Part shown: positions 1 through 7,407 of the stretch, one piece after another
Layout: each line of letters begins with the position of its first letter
Position numbering within the stretch: position 1 is the stretch's first letter
From: Catenulispora rubra
GTDB taxonomy: Bacteria; Actinomycetota; Actinomycetes; Streptomycetales; Catenulisporaceae
Length of the DNA: 35,787 bases
Assembly (NCBI RefSeq): GCF_015356825.1
Contig: NZ_JAACYW010000096.1
Coordinates: forward strand, 1 to 35,787
Direction: 5' to 3'
The notes under the pieces: generated by a model
Told to the model about the DNA's origin: nothing
The model's input: only the letters and a program-made list of their open reading frames with translations
Databases searched by the model: none
Made by a program: the position numbers and the translations under genes

Positions 1-994
1 CCGCAGTCCCCGACCCCGGCGTGCTGCTGTCCCCGTTCGTCCCCGCGACCATCGTCGCCGGCACGACGAAGGGATTCGTCGCCCCGGGTATCCCCTCCAG
101 CCGCGTCCCCGAGCCCGGCGTCGCCCCGCCCAGCCGCTCCAACTCCGGCCGCGCCCGCGCCGCGTCCCAGCGCGCCACGGGGTCCTTCGTCAGCAGTCCG
201 CTGATCAGCGGCGCCAGTGCGGGCGCCCGCGTGACCGGCGCCGTCTCCTCGAACAGGATCGCGGTCAGCACGCCGACCGCCGTGTCCCGGCTGAACGGCG
301 AGCGGCCCTCGGCGGCGAAGAACAGCGTGGCGCCGAGCGAGAACAGGTCGGAGGAACCGTTGCTGGCCTCGCCCCGCGCGCGCTCGGGCGCCACGAACTC
401 CGGCGAGCCGACCAGGACGCCGGAGGCCGTCATCGTCAGGTCCGACTCCTGGACCGCGATGCCGAAGTCGGTGAGCAGCACCCGGCCGTCCGTGGTGAGC
501 AGGACGTTCGCCGGCTTCACATCGCGGTGCAGGATCCCGGCCGCGTGGCTCGCCGTCAGCGCGTCCAGCACGCCCAGGCCGATCTTGGCGACCTGCTCCT
601 GCGGCAGCGGCCCGTACTGCTCGACCGCCTGCATCAGGTTCTGCGAGGGGATCAGGTCCATGACGATCCACGGCATGCCCTGGTCGGACACCATGTCGTG
701 GACGGAGACGATGTGCGGGTGGTTGCGCATGCGCGCGGCGTTGCGGGCCTCGCGCTGGGCGCGGGCCAGCCGGTCGGCGCGCTCGGCGTCCGAGAGCATC
801 GGCGGCAGCCAGACCTCCTTGACGGCCACCTCGCAGTCCAGCGACTCGTCGTAGGCCTTCCAGACCCGCCCCATGCCGCCGGCCCCGAGCCGTTCGAGAA
901 GCCGGTACCGCCCGGCCACCAGGATCCCCTCCGTGCCGTGGCTGTCTTCGGTTTTCTCTTGCTCCCCAGCCACGTTCTCTTGATCCCCAGCCAC
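1..994 (-). CDS. Ser/Thr protein kinase, PknB type (3' end beyond window)
   Basis: Cytoplasmic Hanks-type kinase domain of a probably membrane-bound signalling kinase. Translating the minus strand gives a glycine-rich loop LGAGGMGRVW (about residues 36-45), the ATP-anchoring Lys59 in VAVKE, the catalytic loop HRDVKPAN with Asp158, DFG at 176-178 and an activation/APE-like segment GSPEFVAPE. After the kinase fold the frame runs into a Gly/Thr/Pro-rich stretch typical of the juxtamembrane linker, then leaves the window, so any membrane or sensor domain is unseen. The GTG at 994 has GGAGG 8 nt upstream. A 21-bp direct duplication around the start (VAGDQEN/VAGEQEK) creates a second GTG at 973. 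The substrate is unknown. It is divergent from the LigB-like gene. Confidence 0.92.
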   Translation of the reverse strand, partial: MAGDQENVAGEQEKTEDSHGTEGILVAGRYRLLERLGAGGMGRVWKAYDESLDCEVAVKEVWLPPMLSDAERADRLARAQREARNAARMRNHPHIVSVHDMVSDQGMPWIVMDLIPSQNLMQAVEQYGPLPQEQVAKIGLGVLDALTASHAAGILHRDVKPANVLLTTDGRVLLTDFGIAVQESDLTMTASGVLVGSPEFVAPERARGEASNGSSDLFSLGATLFFAAEGRSPFSRDTAVGVLTAILFEETAPVTRAPALAPLISGLLTKDPVARWDAARARPELERLGGATPGSGTRLEGIPGATNPFVVPATMVAGTNGDSSTPGSGTA

Positions 995-1079
995 CGCTGG
1001 CCCCTCCGTAATCCGACTTTACGCAGACCAGTGTGGCAGCACCGGCCGGTAGCCGCGACCATGTGCCCCACCTGTGTCC

Positions 1080-1085
1080 TACCCT
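1080..1085 (+). promoter_or_regulatory. -10 box (TACCCT) of a likely leaderless start
   Basis: TACCCT lies 6 nt before the GTG at 1092, the spacing of a leaderless actinobacterial transcript. No usable Shine-Dalgarno sequence precedes this GTG. GCGACC at 1055-1060 is a weak -35 candidate. Confidence 0.4.
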
Positions 1086-1091
1086 GGACGG

Positions 1092-1781
1092 GTGTTGATC
1101 GCCGCCGCTGTCGTGCCGCATCCCCCGGTCCTCGTGCCCGAGGTCGCGCAGGGTTTTTCCCCGGACCTCGACTCGTTGCGCGCCGCCTGCGGCACCGCGG
1201 TCGGCCGCCTGTACGCGGCCGGAGCCGACGAAGTGCTGATTGTAGGGGCCGGACCTCAGCAGGGTACCGAGGTCGTCTCGCGGGGGAGCTTCAGGGCCTA
1301 CGGCGTCGATCTGGATGTCGACGGCCAGTGGGGTCCGGTCACGCAGGGCGCCGCACCGATGACGCTGCCGTTCCTGATCGCCGCCTGGCTGCTGCGCGAC
1401 CGGCCGGCCGAGCCGGTACGGCGACCGGTGATGGTGGACGAACACAGCGGGGCGTCGCCCGCGATCGCCGGCGGGCGTCAAGCGATGCTGGTCCTGGGCG
1501 ACGGAAGCGCCTCCCGCACCCCGCAGGCCCCCGGCCACTTCGACGAGCGCGCCGAAGCCTATGACGCGGCGGTCGCGCGGGCCCTGGGCACGGCCGACGC
1601 CGCGGCGCTCGCCGCCCTCGAACCCGGGCTGTCGCGCGAACTGCACGTCGCGGGGCTCCCGGCGTGGAGGGTCCTGGCCGCCGCGGCGACCGCGTCAGGA
1701 GTCGAATACGATGCCGACCTGATCTACGACCAGGCGCCTTACGGCGTCGGCTACTTCGTCGCCACCTGGCTCGCGCGCTGA
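1092..1781 (+). CDS. class III extradiol dioxygenase subunit B (LigB)-like protein
   Basis: About 229 residues resembling the LigB-like proteins encoded near miaA in many actinomycetes. The N-terminal IAAAVVPHPPVLVPE has the family's usual opening with a PHPP motif, and the C-terminal YGVGYFVATW closes the fold. True LigB enzymes cleave aromatic rings with Fe(II). I see the His of PHPP, and later the sequence DEHSG, but cannot show a complete metal site, so catalysis is unproven. The GTG at 1092 is preferred because the protein then begins VLIAAAV like relatives and TACCCT sits 6 nt before it. An in-frame GTG at 1074 would add six residues but has no ribosome site. The gene ends at a strong hairpin shared with the convergent antitoxin-like gene. 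Confidence 0.8.
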   Translation: MLIAAAVVPHPPVLVPEVAQGFSPDLDSLRAACGTAVGRLYAAGADEVLIVGAGPQQGTEVVSRGSFRAYGVDLDVDGQWGPVTQGAAPMTLPFLIAAWLLRDRPAEPVRRPVMVDEHSGASPAIAGGRQAMLVLGDGSASRTPQAPGHFDERAEAYDAAVARALGTADAAALAALEPGLSRELHVAGLPAWRVLAAAATASGVEYDADLIYDQAPYGVGYFVATWLAR

Positions 1782-1801
1782 CCCGGACCTTTTAGATAGC
1801 A

Positions 1802-1837
1802 ACGGCCGCGGCCACCATCGCTGGCGGCCGCGGCCGT
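1802..1837. terminator. bidirectional hairpin terminator
   Basis: ACGGCCGCGGCC (1802-1813) pairs perfectly with 1826-1837 across a 12-nt loop. It lies between the ends of two convergent genes. No long T tract follows, as is common in high-GC actinomycetes. Confidence 0.7.
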
Positions 1838-1887
1838 GTTCCATCCCCCGCGACGGCGCCCGCCGCTGAACCGGCGCCGCAGGCGTG

Positions 1888-2343
1888 TCAGTCCAGCCGG
1901 TCCTTCGCCTGCTGGACTCCGGAGTCGATCTTCTCGTCGAAGCGGTTCCCGGTGGCGCCCTTGGCCATCTCGCCGGCCTTGTCGGCGCCCTGACCGACAT
2001 TGTCCTTGATGCTCTGGGTCATCCCACCGCTGGAGGAGTCCTGGGTCGGGGCTCCGTCGTCGCCGGCGCCGGGAGCCGCCTCGCCGGTCGCCGCGACCGG
2101 CGCGCCTTCGGACACCATGTCGGCCGCCTCGCCCCCGACGCCGCCGGCGGCGTTCGCCGGGGCCTGGGCGGCGGGCCCGTCGGCCTCGTCACCCTTCTTC
2201 TTGTCCTTGTCCATCATGTCGGAGACCTTGTCCTTGGCCTGACCGGCCACGTCCCCGGCCTTGTCCCAGGCCTGCCCCGCCACGTCGCCCGCCTTGTCCG
2301 CGGCTTCGCTCACCTTGCTCTTGAAAACATCGAAGATGCCCAT
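1888..2343 (-). CDS. Rv0909-family (MT0933-like) antitoxin-type protein
   Basis: A 151-residue, highly charged protein beginning MGIFDVFKSKVSEAADKAG, the usual opening of the Rv0909/MT0933-like antitoxin family. Two perfect-phase 11-residue repeats, DKAGDVAGQAW and DKAGDVAGQAK (residues 16-37), followed by a third degenerate copy, look like an amphipathic LEA-like helix. The C-terminus (KAGEMAKGATGNRFDEKIDSG) has the second conserved block, GNRFDEKID. Between them is an acidic, low-complexity linker of about 70 residues, which makes it longer than typical members. The ATG at 2343 gives the conserved MGIFD start, with AGG 6 nt and GGAAGGA about 13-19 nt upstream. No toxin gene adjoins it: the neighbours are the LigB-like gene and miaA. 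A role as a stress or envelope protein is as likely as an antitoxin role. Confidence 0.75.
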   Translation of the reverse strand: MGIFDVFKSKVSEAADKAGDVAGQAWDKAGDVAGQAKDKVSDMMDKDKKKGDEADGPAAQAPANAAGGVGGEAADMVSEGAPVAATGEAAPGAGDDGAPTQDSSSGGMTQSIKDNVGQGADKAGEMAKGATGNRFDEKIDSGVQQAKDRLD

Positions 2344-2420
2344 GTCGCCTGCGTTTCCTTCCGTGAACGGGGAACCTTCCCCCAAGTGGATCACGACACT
2401 GGTCACCTGTCGAGCCGAGT

Positions 2421-2439
2421 CTGTCACGGTGTGTGACAG
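2421..2439. promoter_or_regulatory. inverted repeat, possible operator
   Basis: CTGTCAC (2421-2427), a 5-nt spacer and GTGACAG (2433-2439) form a perfect 7-bp dyad in the divergent region between the antitoxin-like gene and miaA. It could be an operator for either gene; the cognate regulator is unknown. Confidence 0.35.
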
Positions 2440-2490
2440 TGCTCGGGTGCCTGGCCTGCGGGTCCGGGGCGGGATGGGAGAATCGGGGCC

Positions 2491-2505
2491 GTGAGCGCAG
2501 CATGA
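2491..2505 (+). other. possible 4-codon leaderless upstream ORF coupled to miaA
   Basis: GTG AGC GCA GCA TGA starts 7 nt after the -10-like box GAGAAT (2478-2483). Its stop overlaps the miaA ATG as ATGA. If the transcript begins at this GTG, ribosomes could reach miaA by termination-reinitiation. The reading is speculative, but it would explain why miaA lacks a good ribosome site. Confidence 0.25.
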
Positions 2506-3440
2506 ACACAGTCACAGCCTCAGTCACAGCCTCAGCCACAGTCCCGGTGATCGCCGTCGTCGGCCCGACCGCCTCCGGCAAGTCCGACCTCGGGGTCGCG
2601 CTGGCCGAGGCGCTGCACGGCGAGGTGGTCAACGCCGACTCGATGCAGCTGTACCAGGGCATGGACGTGGGCACCGCGAAGCTGACCGCGGCCGAGCGCC
2701 ACGGCGTGCCGCACCACCTGCTCGACGTCTGGCCGGTGACCCGCACCGCGAACGTCGCGGAGTACCAGACCCTGGCGCGGGTCGAGGCGGACCGGCTGAT
2801 CGCCCGGGACCGTCCGCCGGTCTTCGTCGGCGGCTCCGGCCTGTACCTGCGCGGTGCCCTGGACGAGTTCGAGTTCCCCGGCACCGACGGCCTGATCCGC
2901 GAGCGCCTGGAGGCCGAACTCGCCGAGGTCGGCCCGTTCGTCCTGCACCAGCGGCTGAAGGAGCGGGATCCGCAGGCGGCCGAGACGATCCTGCCCTCGA
3001 ACGGCCGGCGCGTCGTGCGCGCGCTGGAGGTGATCGAGCTGACCGGCGGCCGGTTCACCGCGACGCTGCCCGAGCACACCGACCACTATCCGCGCACCGT
3101 GCACGTCGGCCTGGACGTCGACCGCCCCGCGCTGGACGAGCGCATCGCGCTGCGCGTGGACCGCATGTGGGACGCCGGGTTCGTGCAGGAGGTGCGGGAC
3201 CTGGAGGCGCAGGGCCTGCGCGACGGCCTCACCGCGAGCCGCGCGCTCGGCTATGCCCAGGTCCTGCGATTCCTGGCGGGGGAGTGCACCGAGGAGCAGG
3301 CCAAGGAGGAGACGATCCGCGCCACCAAGCGGTTCGCGCGGCGGCAGGACTCCTGGTTCCGCCGGGACCCGCGCGTGCACTGGTTGCGATACGACCGGTC
3401 CGACCTGGTGGAGGCCGCACTCGATAGGATCGGAGCATGA
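2502..3440 (+). CDS. miaA: tRNA dimethylallyltransferase MiaA
   Basis: Transfers a dimethylallyl group to N6 of A37 in tRNAs reading U-initial codons. The 312-residue product has the P-loop GPTASGKS (21-28), the substrate-binding DSMQLY with the catalytic Asp (46-51), PVFVGGSGLYLRG and the C-terminal FARRQDSWFRRD block, at normal family length. The ATG at 2502 is chosen because it leaves only 15 residues before the conserved VIAVVGP. The DNA just after the start holds almost three copies of a 12-bp tandem repeat (about 2509-2542) coding Ser/Thr/Ala/Val, so the extreme N-terminus is variable. No convincing ribosome site is present (see the upstream mini-ORF). Its TGA overlaps the dapF ATG by 4 nt, so the two genes are probably translationally coupled. 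Confidence 0.96.
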   Translation: MNTVTASVTASATVPVIAVVGPTASGKSDLGVALAEALHGEVVNADSMQLYQGMDVGTAKLTAAERHGVPHHLLDVWPVTRTANVAEYQTLARVEADRLIARDRPPVFVGGSGLYLRGALDEFEFPGTDGLIRERLEAELAEVGPFVLHQRLKERDPQAAETILPSNGRRVVRALEVIELTGGRFTATLPEHTDHYPRTVHVGLDVDRPALDERIALRVDRMWDAGFVQEVRDLEAQGLRDGLTASRALGYAQVLRFLAGECTEEQAKEETIRATKRFARRQDSWFRRDPRVHWLRYDRSDLVEAALDRIGA

Positions 3441-4342
3441 TCCTCGACGGCCTGCCGGCCCACACCCCGCTGACCAAGGGGCACGGCACCGAGAACGACT
3501 TCGTCATCGTCCCGGACCCGGACGGCACCCTGTCGGAACAGATCACGCCCGCGCTGGTCGCGGCGCTGTGCGACCGGCGGGCCGGGATCGGCGCGGACGG
3601 TGTGCTGCGTGTGGTCCGCACGGAGCGGTTTCTGGAACAAGAGCCGCTGCCCGGTTACGAAGACTTGGCGGCGGAGGCGGAGTTCTTCATGGACTACCGC
3701 AACGGCGACGGCAGCGTGGCCGAGATGTGCGGGAACGGAGTCCGCGTCTTCGCACTGTTCCTCACTGCGCGCGGCTACGTTAAGGGCGGCGCTTTAGGGG
3801 AGCCGGTGGAGTTCGCCGTGGGGACGCGCGGCGGAATCAAGCGAGTGACGCTGAAGGCAACCGGTGAGAACACCGCAGACGTCACCGTCGATATGGGTGT
3901 CCCGGTGTTCCCCACAGAGCGCGGCGCCGTGACGGTCGACGTGAAGGGAACGCCTAAGTCGGCCGTGGATGTGGACATGGGGAATCCGCACGCTGTCGTC
4001 TTCGTGGACTCCACAGACGATGCCGGACCCCTCTATGAGATGCCCACAGTTCTCCCTACAGGGATCTACGCAGAGGGCGTCAACGTGGAGTTCGCCGCAG
4101 ATGTCTCTCCGCACCACCTCGCTATGCGCGTCTACGAACGCGGCGTCGGCGAGACCCGCTCCTGCGGCACCGGAGCCTGCGCGGTGATGATCGCCGCCGC
4201 GCGCCGCGACGCCGCGGAAGCCGGAACCGAGTACACCGTTGACGTCCCCGGCGGCCGGCTGCGCTTCGTCGAGCGCGCCGACGGCCACCTGGAGATGACC
4301 GGCCCGGCGGCGCTGGTCTTCGACATCATGGAGTCCCGCTGA
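3437..4342 (+). CDS. dapF: diaminopimelate epimerase
   Basis: Converts LL- to meso-diaminopimelate for lysine and peptidoglycan synthesis. The 301-residue sequence has both active-site cysteine blocks, MCGNGVR (Cys98) and SCGTGACA (Cys243), plus the substrate-binding NPHAVVF segment and KGHGTENDF near the N-terminus. It starts inside the miaA stop (ATGA). From about 3600 to 4140 the codons are clearly less GC-biased than in the flanking genes, and codon 120 is TTA (3794-3796), a leucine codon usually avoided in Streptomyces housekeeping genes. This may mean a different evolutionary history for the central part or merely relaxed bias. The gene is followed after 1 nt by hemH. Confidence 0.97.
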   Translation: MILDGLPAHTPLTKGHGTENDFVIVPDPDGTLSEQITPALVAALCDRRAGIGADGVLRVVRTERFLEQEPLPGYEDLAAEAEFFMDYRNGDGSVAEMCGNGVRVFALFLTARGYVKGGALGEPVEFAVGTRGGIKRVTLKATGENTADVTVDMGVPVFPTERGAVTVDVKGTPKSAVDVDMGNPHAVVFVDSTDDAGPLYEMPTVLPTGIYAEGVNVEFAADVSPHHLAMRVYERGVGETRSCGTGACAVMIAAARRDAAEAGTEYTVDVPGGRLRFVERADGHLEMTGPAALVFDIMESR

Positions 4343-4343
4343 C

Positions 4344-5435
4344 ATGTCGAACACCGCTCCGTACGACGCTCTGCTCCTGCTGTCCTTCGGCGGTCCCGAA
4401 GGACCGGACGACGTGGTGCCCTTCCTGGAGAACGTGACCCGCGGCCGCGGCATCCCGCCGGAGCGGCTGAAGGAGGTCGGCGCCCACTACTTCGAGTTCG
4501 GCGGCGTGAGTCCGATCAACCAGCAGTGCCGCGACCTGATCGCCGCGCTGCGCCAGGACTTCGCCGAGACCGGACTGAAGCTGCCGATCTACTGGGGCAA
4601 CCGGAACTGGACGCCGTTCCTCGCCGACACCCTGGCCGAGATGGCGGCCGACGGCGTGCGGCGCGCGCTCGTGGTGTTCACCAGCGCGTACTCCTCCTAC
4701 TCCGGCTGCCGGCAGTACCGCGAGGACCTGGCGCGCGCCCTGGAGCAGTCCGGCACGTCGATCCAGTTCGACAAGATCCGGCCGTACTTCAATGACCCCG
4801 GGTTCGTGGAGCCGATGGCCGACGCCGTCGCGGCAGCGGTCGCCGGACTCCCCGAGAGCGCGCGCCTGGCGCCGCGTCTGGTGTTCGTCACGCACTCTCT
4901 GCCGCGCACGTACGCCGAGACCTCGGGTCCGATCGGCGGCGCGTACGTCTCCCAGCACCTGGAAGTCGCGCGCCTCGTGGCCGAGGGCGTCAGCCGCCGC
5001 ACCGGCCTGGTGCTGCCGCACGAACTCGTCTTCTGCTCGCGCAGCGGCCCGCCGCAGACGCCGTGGCTGGAGCCGGACGTCAACGACCACCTGCGCGACA
5101 TCAAGGCGCAGGGCGCCACCGGCGCGGTGCTCGCCCCGATCGGCTTCGTGTCCGACCACATGGAGGTCATCTACGACCTCGACACGCAGGCCGCCGAGAC
5201 CGCGCAGGAGATCGGGCTGCCGGCGGCGCGCGCCGCCACGGTCGGCACCGACCCGCGCTTCGTGGCCGCGCTGCGGCGCCTGGTGCTGGAGCGGGCGGCG
5301 GTGGCGCGCGGGGACAGCGAGGGCGACTCGCTGTCGAACGTGGTCGGCCGGCTGCGGGCGTTCCCGGACGTGTGCCCCCTGAACTGCTGCCCGAATCCGC
5401 GCGCGCCGCTCCCGGCGGTGGCGGGGGAGGACTGA
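4344..5435 (+). CDS. hemH: ferrochelatase (coproporphyrin III type) with extra cysteines
   Basis: Inserts Fe2+ into the porphyrin late in haem synthesis. In actinobacteria this family acts in the coproporphyrin-dependent route (also called CpfC). Visible features of the 363-residue protein are LLLSFGGPEGP at the N-terminus, the catalytic His184 in FVTHSLP and the acidic pair partner Glu274 in DHMEVIYDLD. Cys122 in SGCRQYRED and the C-terminal CPLNCCP (Cys344, 348, 349) match in position the ligands of the [2Fe-2S] cluster known from actinobacterial ferrochelatases. The ATG follows the dapF stop after one base. No haem-dependent regulatory site was recognised. Confidence 0.96.
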   Translation: MSNTAPYDALLLLSFGGPEGPDDVVPFLENVTRGRGIPPERLKEVGAHYFEFGGVSPINQQCRDLIAALRQDFAETGLKLPIYWGNRNWTPFLADTLAEMAADGVRRALVVFTSAYSSYSGCRQYREDLARALEQSGTSIQFDKIRPYFNDPGFVEPMADAVAAAVAGLPESARLAPRLVFVTHSLPRTYAETSGPIGGAYVSQHLEVARLVAEGVSRRTGLVLPHELVFCSRSGPPQTPWLEPDVNDHLRDIKAQGATGAVLAPIGFVSDHMEVIYDLDTQAAETAQEIGLPAARAATVGTDPRFVAALRRLVLERAAVARGDSEGDSLSNVVGRLRAFPDVCPLNCCPNPRAPLPAVAGED

Positions 5436-5496
5436 GTACTCCCTGTACTCCCTCGCTGCGCACCACGCACCGAACCCAGGAAGGCCCTGCCCACTC

Positions 5497-6330
5497 ATGT
5501 CTGAGAACGCCGATTCCCCCAATCCCAAGGACCTGCTGGAACTGGCGGTGCGGCTGGCCGCCGAAGCGGGACGCCTCCTGGTCCAGGAGCGTCCGCGCGA
5601 CCTCGGTGTGGCCGACACCAAGTCCAGCCCCACCGACATCGTCACCGTCATGGATCAGCGTTCGGAGAAGCTGATCGTCGAGGGCATCCTCGCCGAGCGC
5701 CCCGACGACGGCATCCTCGGCGAGGAGGGCTCGGACCACGAGGGCACCTCCGGGGTGCGCTGGGTGATCGATCCCATCGACGGCACTGTGAACTACCTCT
5801 ATGAGATCCCCCTGTGGGGCGTCTCCATCGGCGTGGAGGTCGACGGCGAGACGGTCGCCGGGGTGGTCGAGATCCCGATGCTGCGCGAGACCTTCACCGC
5901 TCTGCGCGGGCACGGCGCCTACCGCAACGGTCAGGCGATCCGTGCGTTCAGTGCGCAGTCCGAGGGGAAGCCGGTCCCGATGGACCGCGCGCTGATCGCG
6001 ACGGGCTTCGGGTACGCGGCCCAGCGGCGTGCGGTGCAGGGCGCGATCGTCGCCGACCTTCTTCCGAAGGTGCGGGACATCCGGCGCGGCGGCTCCGCGG
6101 CGCTCGACCTGTGCTCGGTGGCGTGCGGGCGCGTGGACGGCTACTTCGAGCGCGGCGCCAAGCCGTGGGACCTGTCGGCCGGCGCGCTGATCGCGCAGGA
6201 GGCCGGCGCCAAGGTCGGGGGACTACACGGAGCGGCCGCCTCCGACGAGATGACGGTGGCGGCCGCTGACGGGCTGTTCGAGGCGCTGTGCGGTTTTCTC
6301 GAAGGACACGACGCGGCGCGGGACTCCTGA
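5497..6330 (+). CDS. suhB: inositol monophosphatase family protein (SuhB-like)
   Basis: Mg2+-dependent sugar-phosphate phosphatase of 277 residues. Metal-site motifs are all present: GEEG (Glu76/77), WVIDPIDGTVNY (89-100) and the C-terminal AKPWDLSAGALIAQEAG. The preferred substrate could be inositol-1-phosphate, histidinol-phosphate or another phosphate ester, and sequence alone does not decide. The position after hemH and before cutRS matches Streptomyces, and a suhB gene also lies near dut in mycobacteria. An AGGAAGG about 12 nt before the ATG at 5497 serves as ribosome site. The 61-nt gap after hemH contains a small direct repeat (GTACTCCCT twice) but no terminator, so it is probably co-transcribed with hemH. 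Confidence 0.9.
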   Translation: MSENADSPNPKDLLELAVRLAAEAGRLLVQERPRDLGVADTKSSPTDIVTVMDQRSEKLIVEGILAERPDDGILGEEGSDHEGTSGVRWVIDPIDGTVNYLYEIPLWGVSIGVEVDGETVAGVVEIPMLRETFTALRGHGAYRNGQAIRAFSAQSEGKPVPMDRALIATGFGYAAQRRAVQGAIVADLLPKVRDIRRGGSAALDLCSVACGRVDGYFERGAKPWDLSAGALIAQEAGAKVGGLHGAAASDEMTVAAADGLFEALCGFLEGHDAARDS

Positions 6331-6374
6331 GGGGTTGAGGGTGTGAGTCCCCGCCTTCCTGCCGGGGTATCCGG

Positions 6375-6557
6375 TCAGGCGGCGCGGGGGAGGTCGTCGC
6401 GGACCTCCACGTGGTGGTTCGCGGCGATCCGGAGCAGGTTGTCCAACTCGGCCTGTTCCACCTGGACCGCGTACGCGTCCTCGGCGATCATCGCACCTTG
6501 CAGGCGGGACTTCGTCTCGCGGATACGCTGGGTCAGGCCGGTGACGAATTCGAGCAT
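6375..6557 (-). CDS. small conserved-looking protein of unknown function
   Basis: A 60-residue protein, MLEFVTGLTQRIRETKSRLQ at the start, largely predicted helical and charged, with no cysteine and no membrane segment. A strong ribosome site (AGGAGAG, 5 nt before the ATG) and normal codon bias support expression. It sits alone on the minus strand between suhB and cutR, where Streptomyces genomes also carry a small unknown gene. I do not recognise a domain. It shares its upstream region with cutR, so it could be co-regulated with it; this is inference only. Confidence 0.6.
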   Translation of the reverse strand: MLEFVTGLTQRIRETKSRLQGAMIAEDAYAVQVEQAELDNLLRIAANHHVEVRDDLPRAA

Positions 6558-6630
6558 GGTCTCTCTCCTGCGGGGGTGACGCTAGGGGGCTTCGTGCCTT
6601 CTGCCCGCCATTTTCAGCAGGGAAACTTTG

Positions 6631-6670
6631 GATCACCTGAGAAAACCCTGTGATCATGAGACGTTTCTCA
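6631..6670. promoter_or_regulatory. dyad-rich region upstream of cutR
   Basis: GATCAC (6631-6636) and GTGATC (6650-6655) form an inverted repeat. Interleaved is a second imperfect one, TGAGAAAAC (6639-6647) with GTTTCTCA (6663-6670). Both lie in the AT-richer gap between the small minus-strand gene and cutR and are candidate operator sites, perhaps for CutR itself. Confidence 0.35.
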
Positions 6671-6750
6671 CTTACTCGGTGTTTACGCGATGACCAGGCA
6701 TGATGACCTCAGGACCGAAGATTGCTTGCCGTACTTAGGGAGAGCGCGCT

Positions 6751-7407
6751 GTGCGGGTGCTGGTCGTTGAGGACGAGCAGGTGCTGGCCGACGCCGTGGC
6801 CACCGGGCTGCGCCGGGATTCCATGGCCGTGGACGTCGTCTACGACGGCGACGCCGCGCTGGAACGTATAGCCGTCAACGACTACGACGTGGTCGTGCTG
6901 GACCGCGACCTGCCGCTGGTGCACGGCGACGACGTCTGCCGGCACATCGTGCACAGCGGCCTGTCGACCAGGGTCTTGATGCTGACGGCGGCCGGCGACG
7001 TCGCGGACCGGGTCGAGGGGCTGACCCTCGGCGCCGACGACTATCTCTCCAAACCCTTTGCGTTTCCGGAGCTTATAGCGCGCATCCGCGCTCTGGGCCG
7101 CCGCGCGGTCCCCGCGCTGCCGCCGGTGCTGGAGCGCGCGGGGATCCGCGTGGACCCGAGCCGGCGAGAGGTGTTGCGCGACGGTCGGCTGGTGCCGCTG
7201 TCGCCTAAGGAGTTCGCGGTACTGGAGGTGCTCATGCGTGCCGATGGTGCTGCTGTGAGTTCTGAGCAGTTGCTGGAGAAGGCCTGGGACGAGAACGCCG
7301 ATCCGTTCACGAACGTGGTGCGCGTGACGGTGATGACCCTGCGACGCAAGCTCGGTGAGCCGCCGGTGGTGTTGACAGTCCCGGGCGCCGGATACCGGAT
7401 TCCGTGA
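6751..7407 (+). CDS. cutR: OmpR-family response regulator CutR
   Basis: DNA-binding partner of the adjacent sensor kinase. The receiver domain (about 1-112) has the acidic pocket Glu7/Asp8, phosphoacceptor Asp51 in VVVLDRDLP, the switch Thr in VLMLTAAG and Lys in LSKPF. The C-terminal winged helix (about 125-218) includes LSPKEFAVLEVLM and VVRVTVMTLRRKLG. Sequence and the location after hemH-suhB match Streptomyces CutR. In Streptomyces, CutRS has been linked to secretion/protein-folding stress. The GTG at 6751 is preceded by AGGGAGAG. The stop overlaps the kinase start (GTGA), so translation is probably coupled. Palindromes upstream may be autoregulatory. Confidence 0.93.
   Translation: MRVLVVEDEQVLADAVATGLRRDSMAVDVVYDGDAALERIAVNDYDVVVLDRDLPLVHGDDVCRHIVHSGLSTRVLMLTAAGDVADRVEGLTLGADDYLSKPFAFPELIARIRALGRRAVPALPPVLERAGIRVDPSRREVLRDGRLVPLSPKEFAVLEVLMRADGAAVSSEQLLEKAWDENADPFTNVVRVTVMTLRRKLGEPPVVLTVPGAGYRIP

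Noticed and set aside
2532..3380. Long antisense ORF opposite miaA
   Set aside because: Low-complexity Arg/Leu/Gln product without motifs; miaA on the plus strand is intact.
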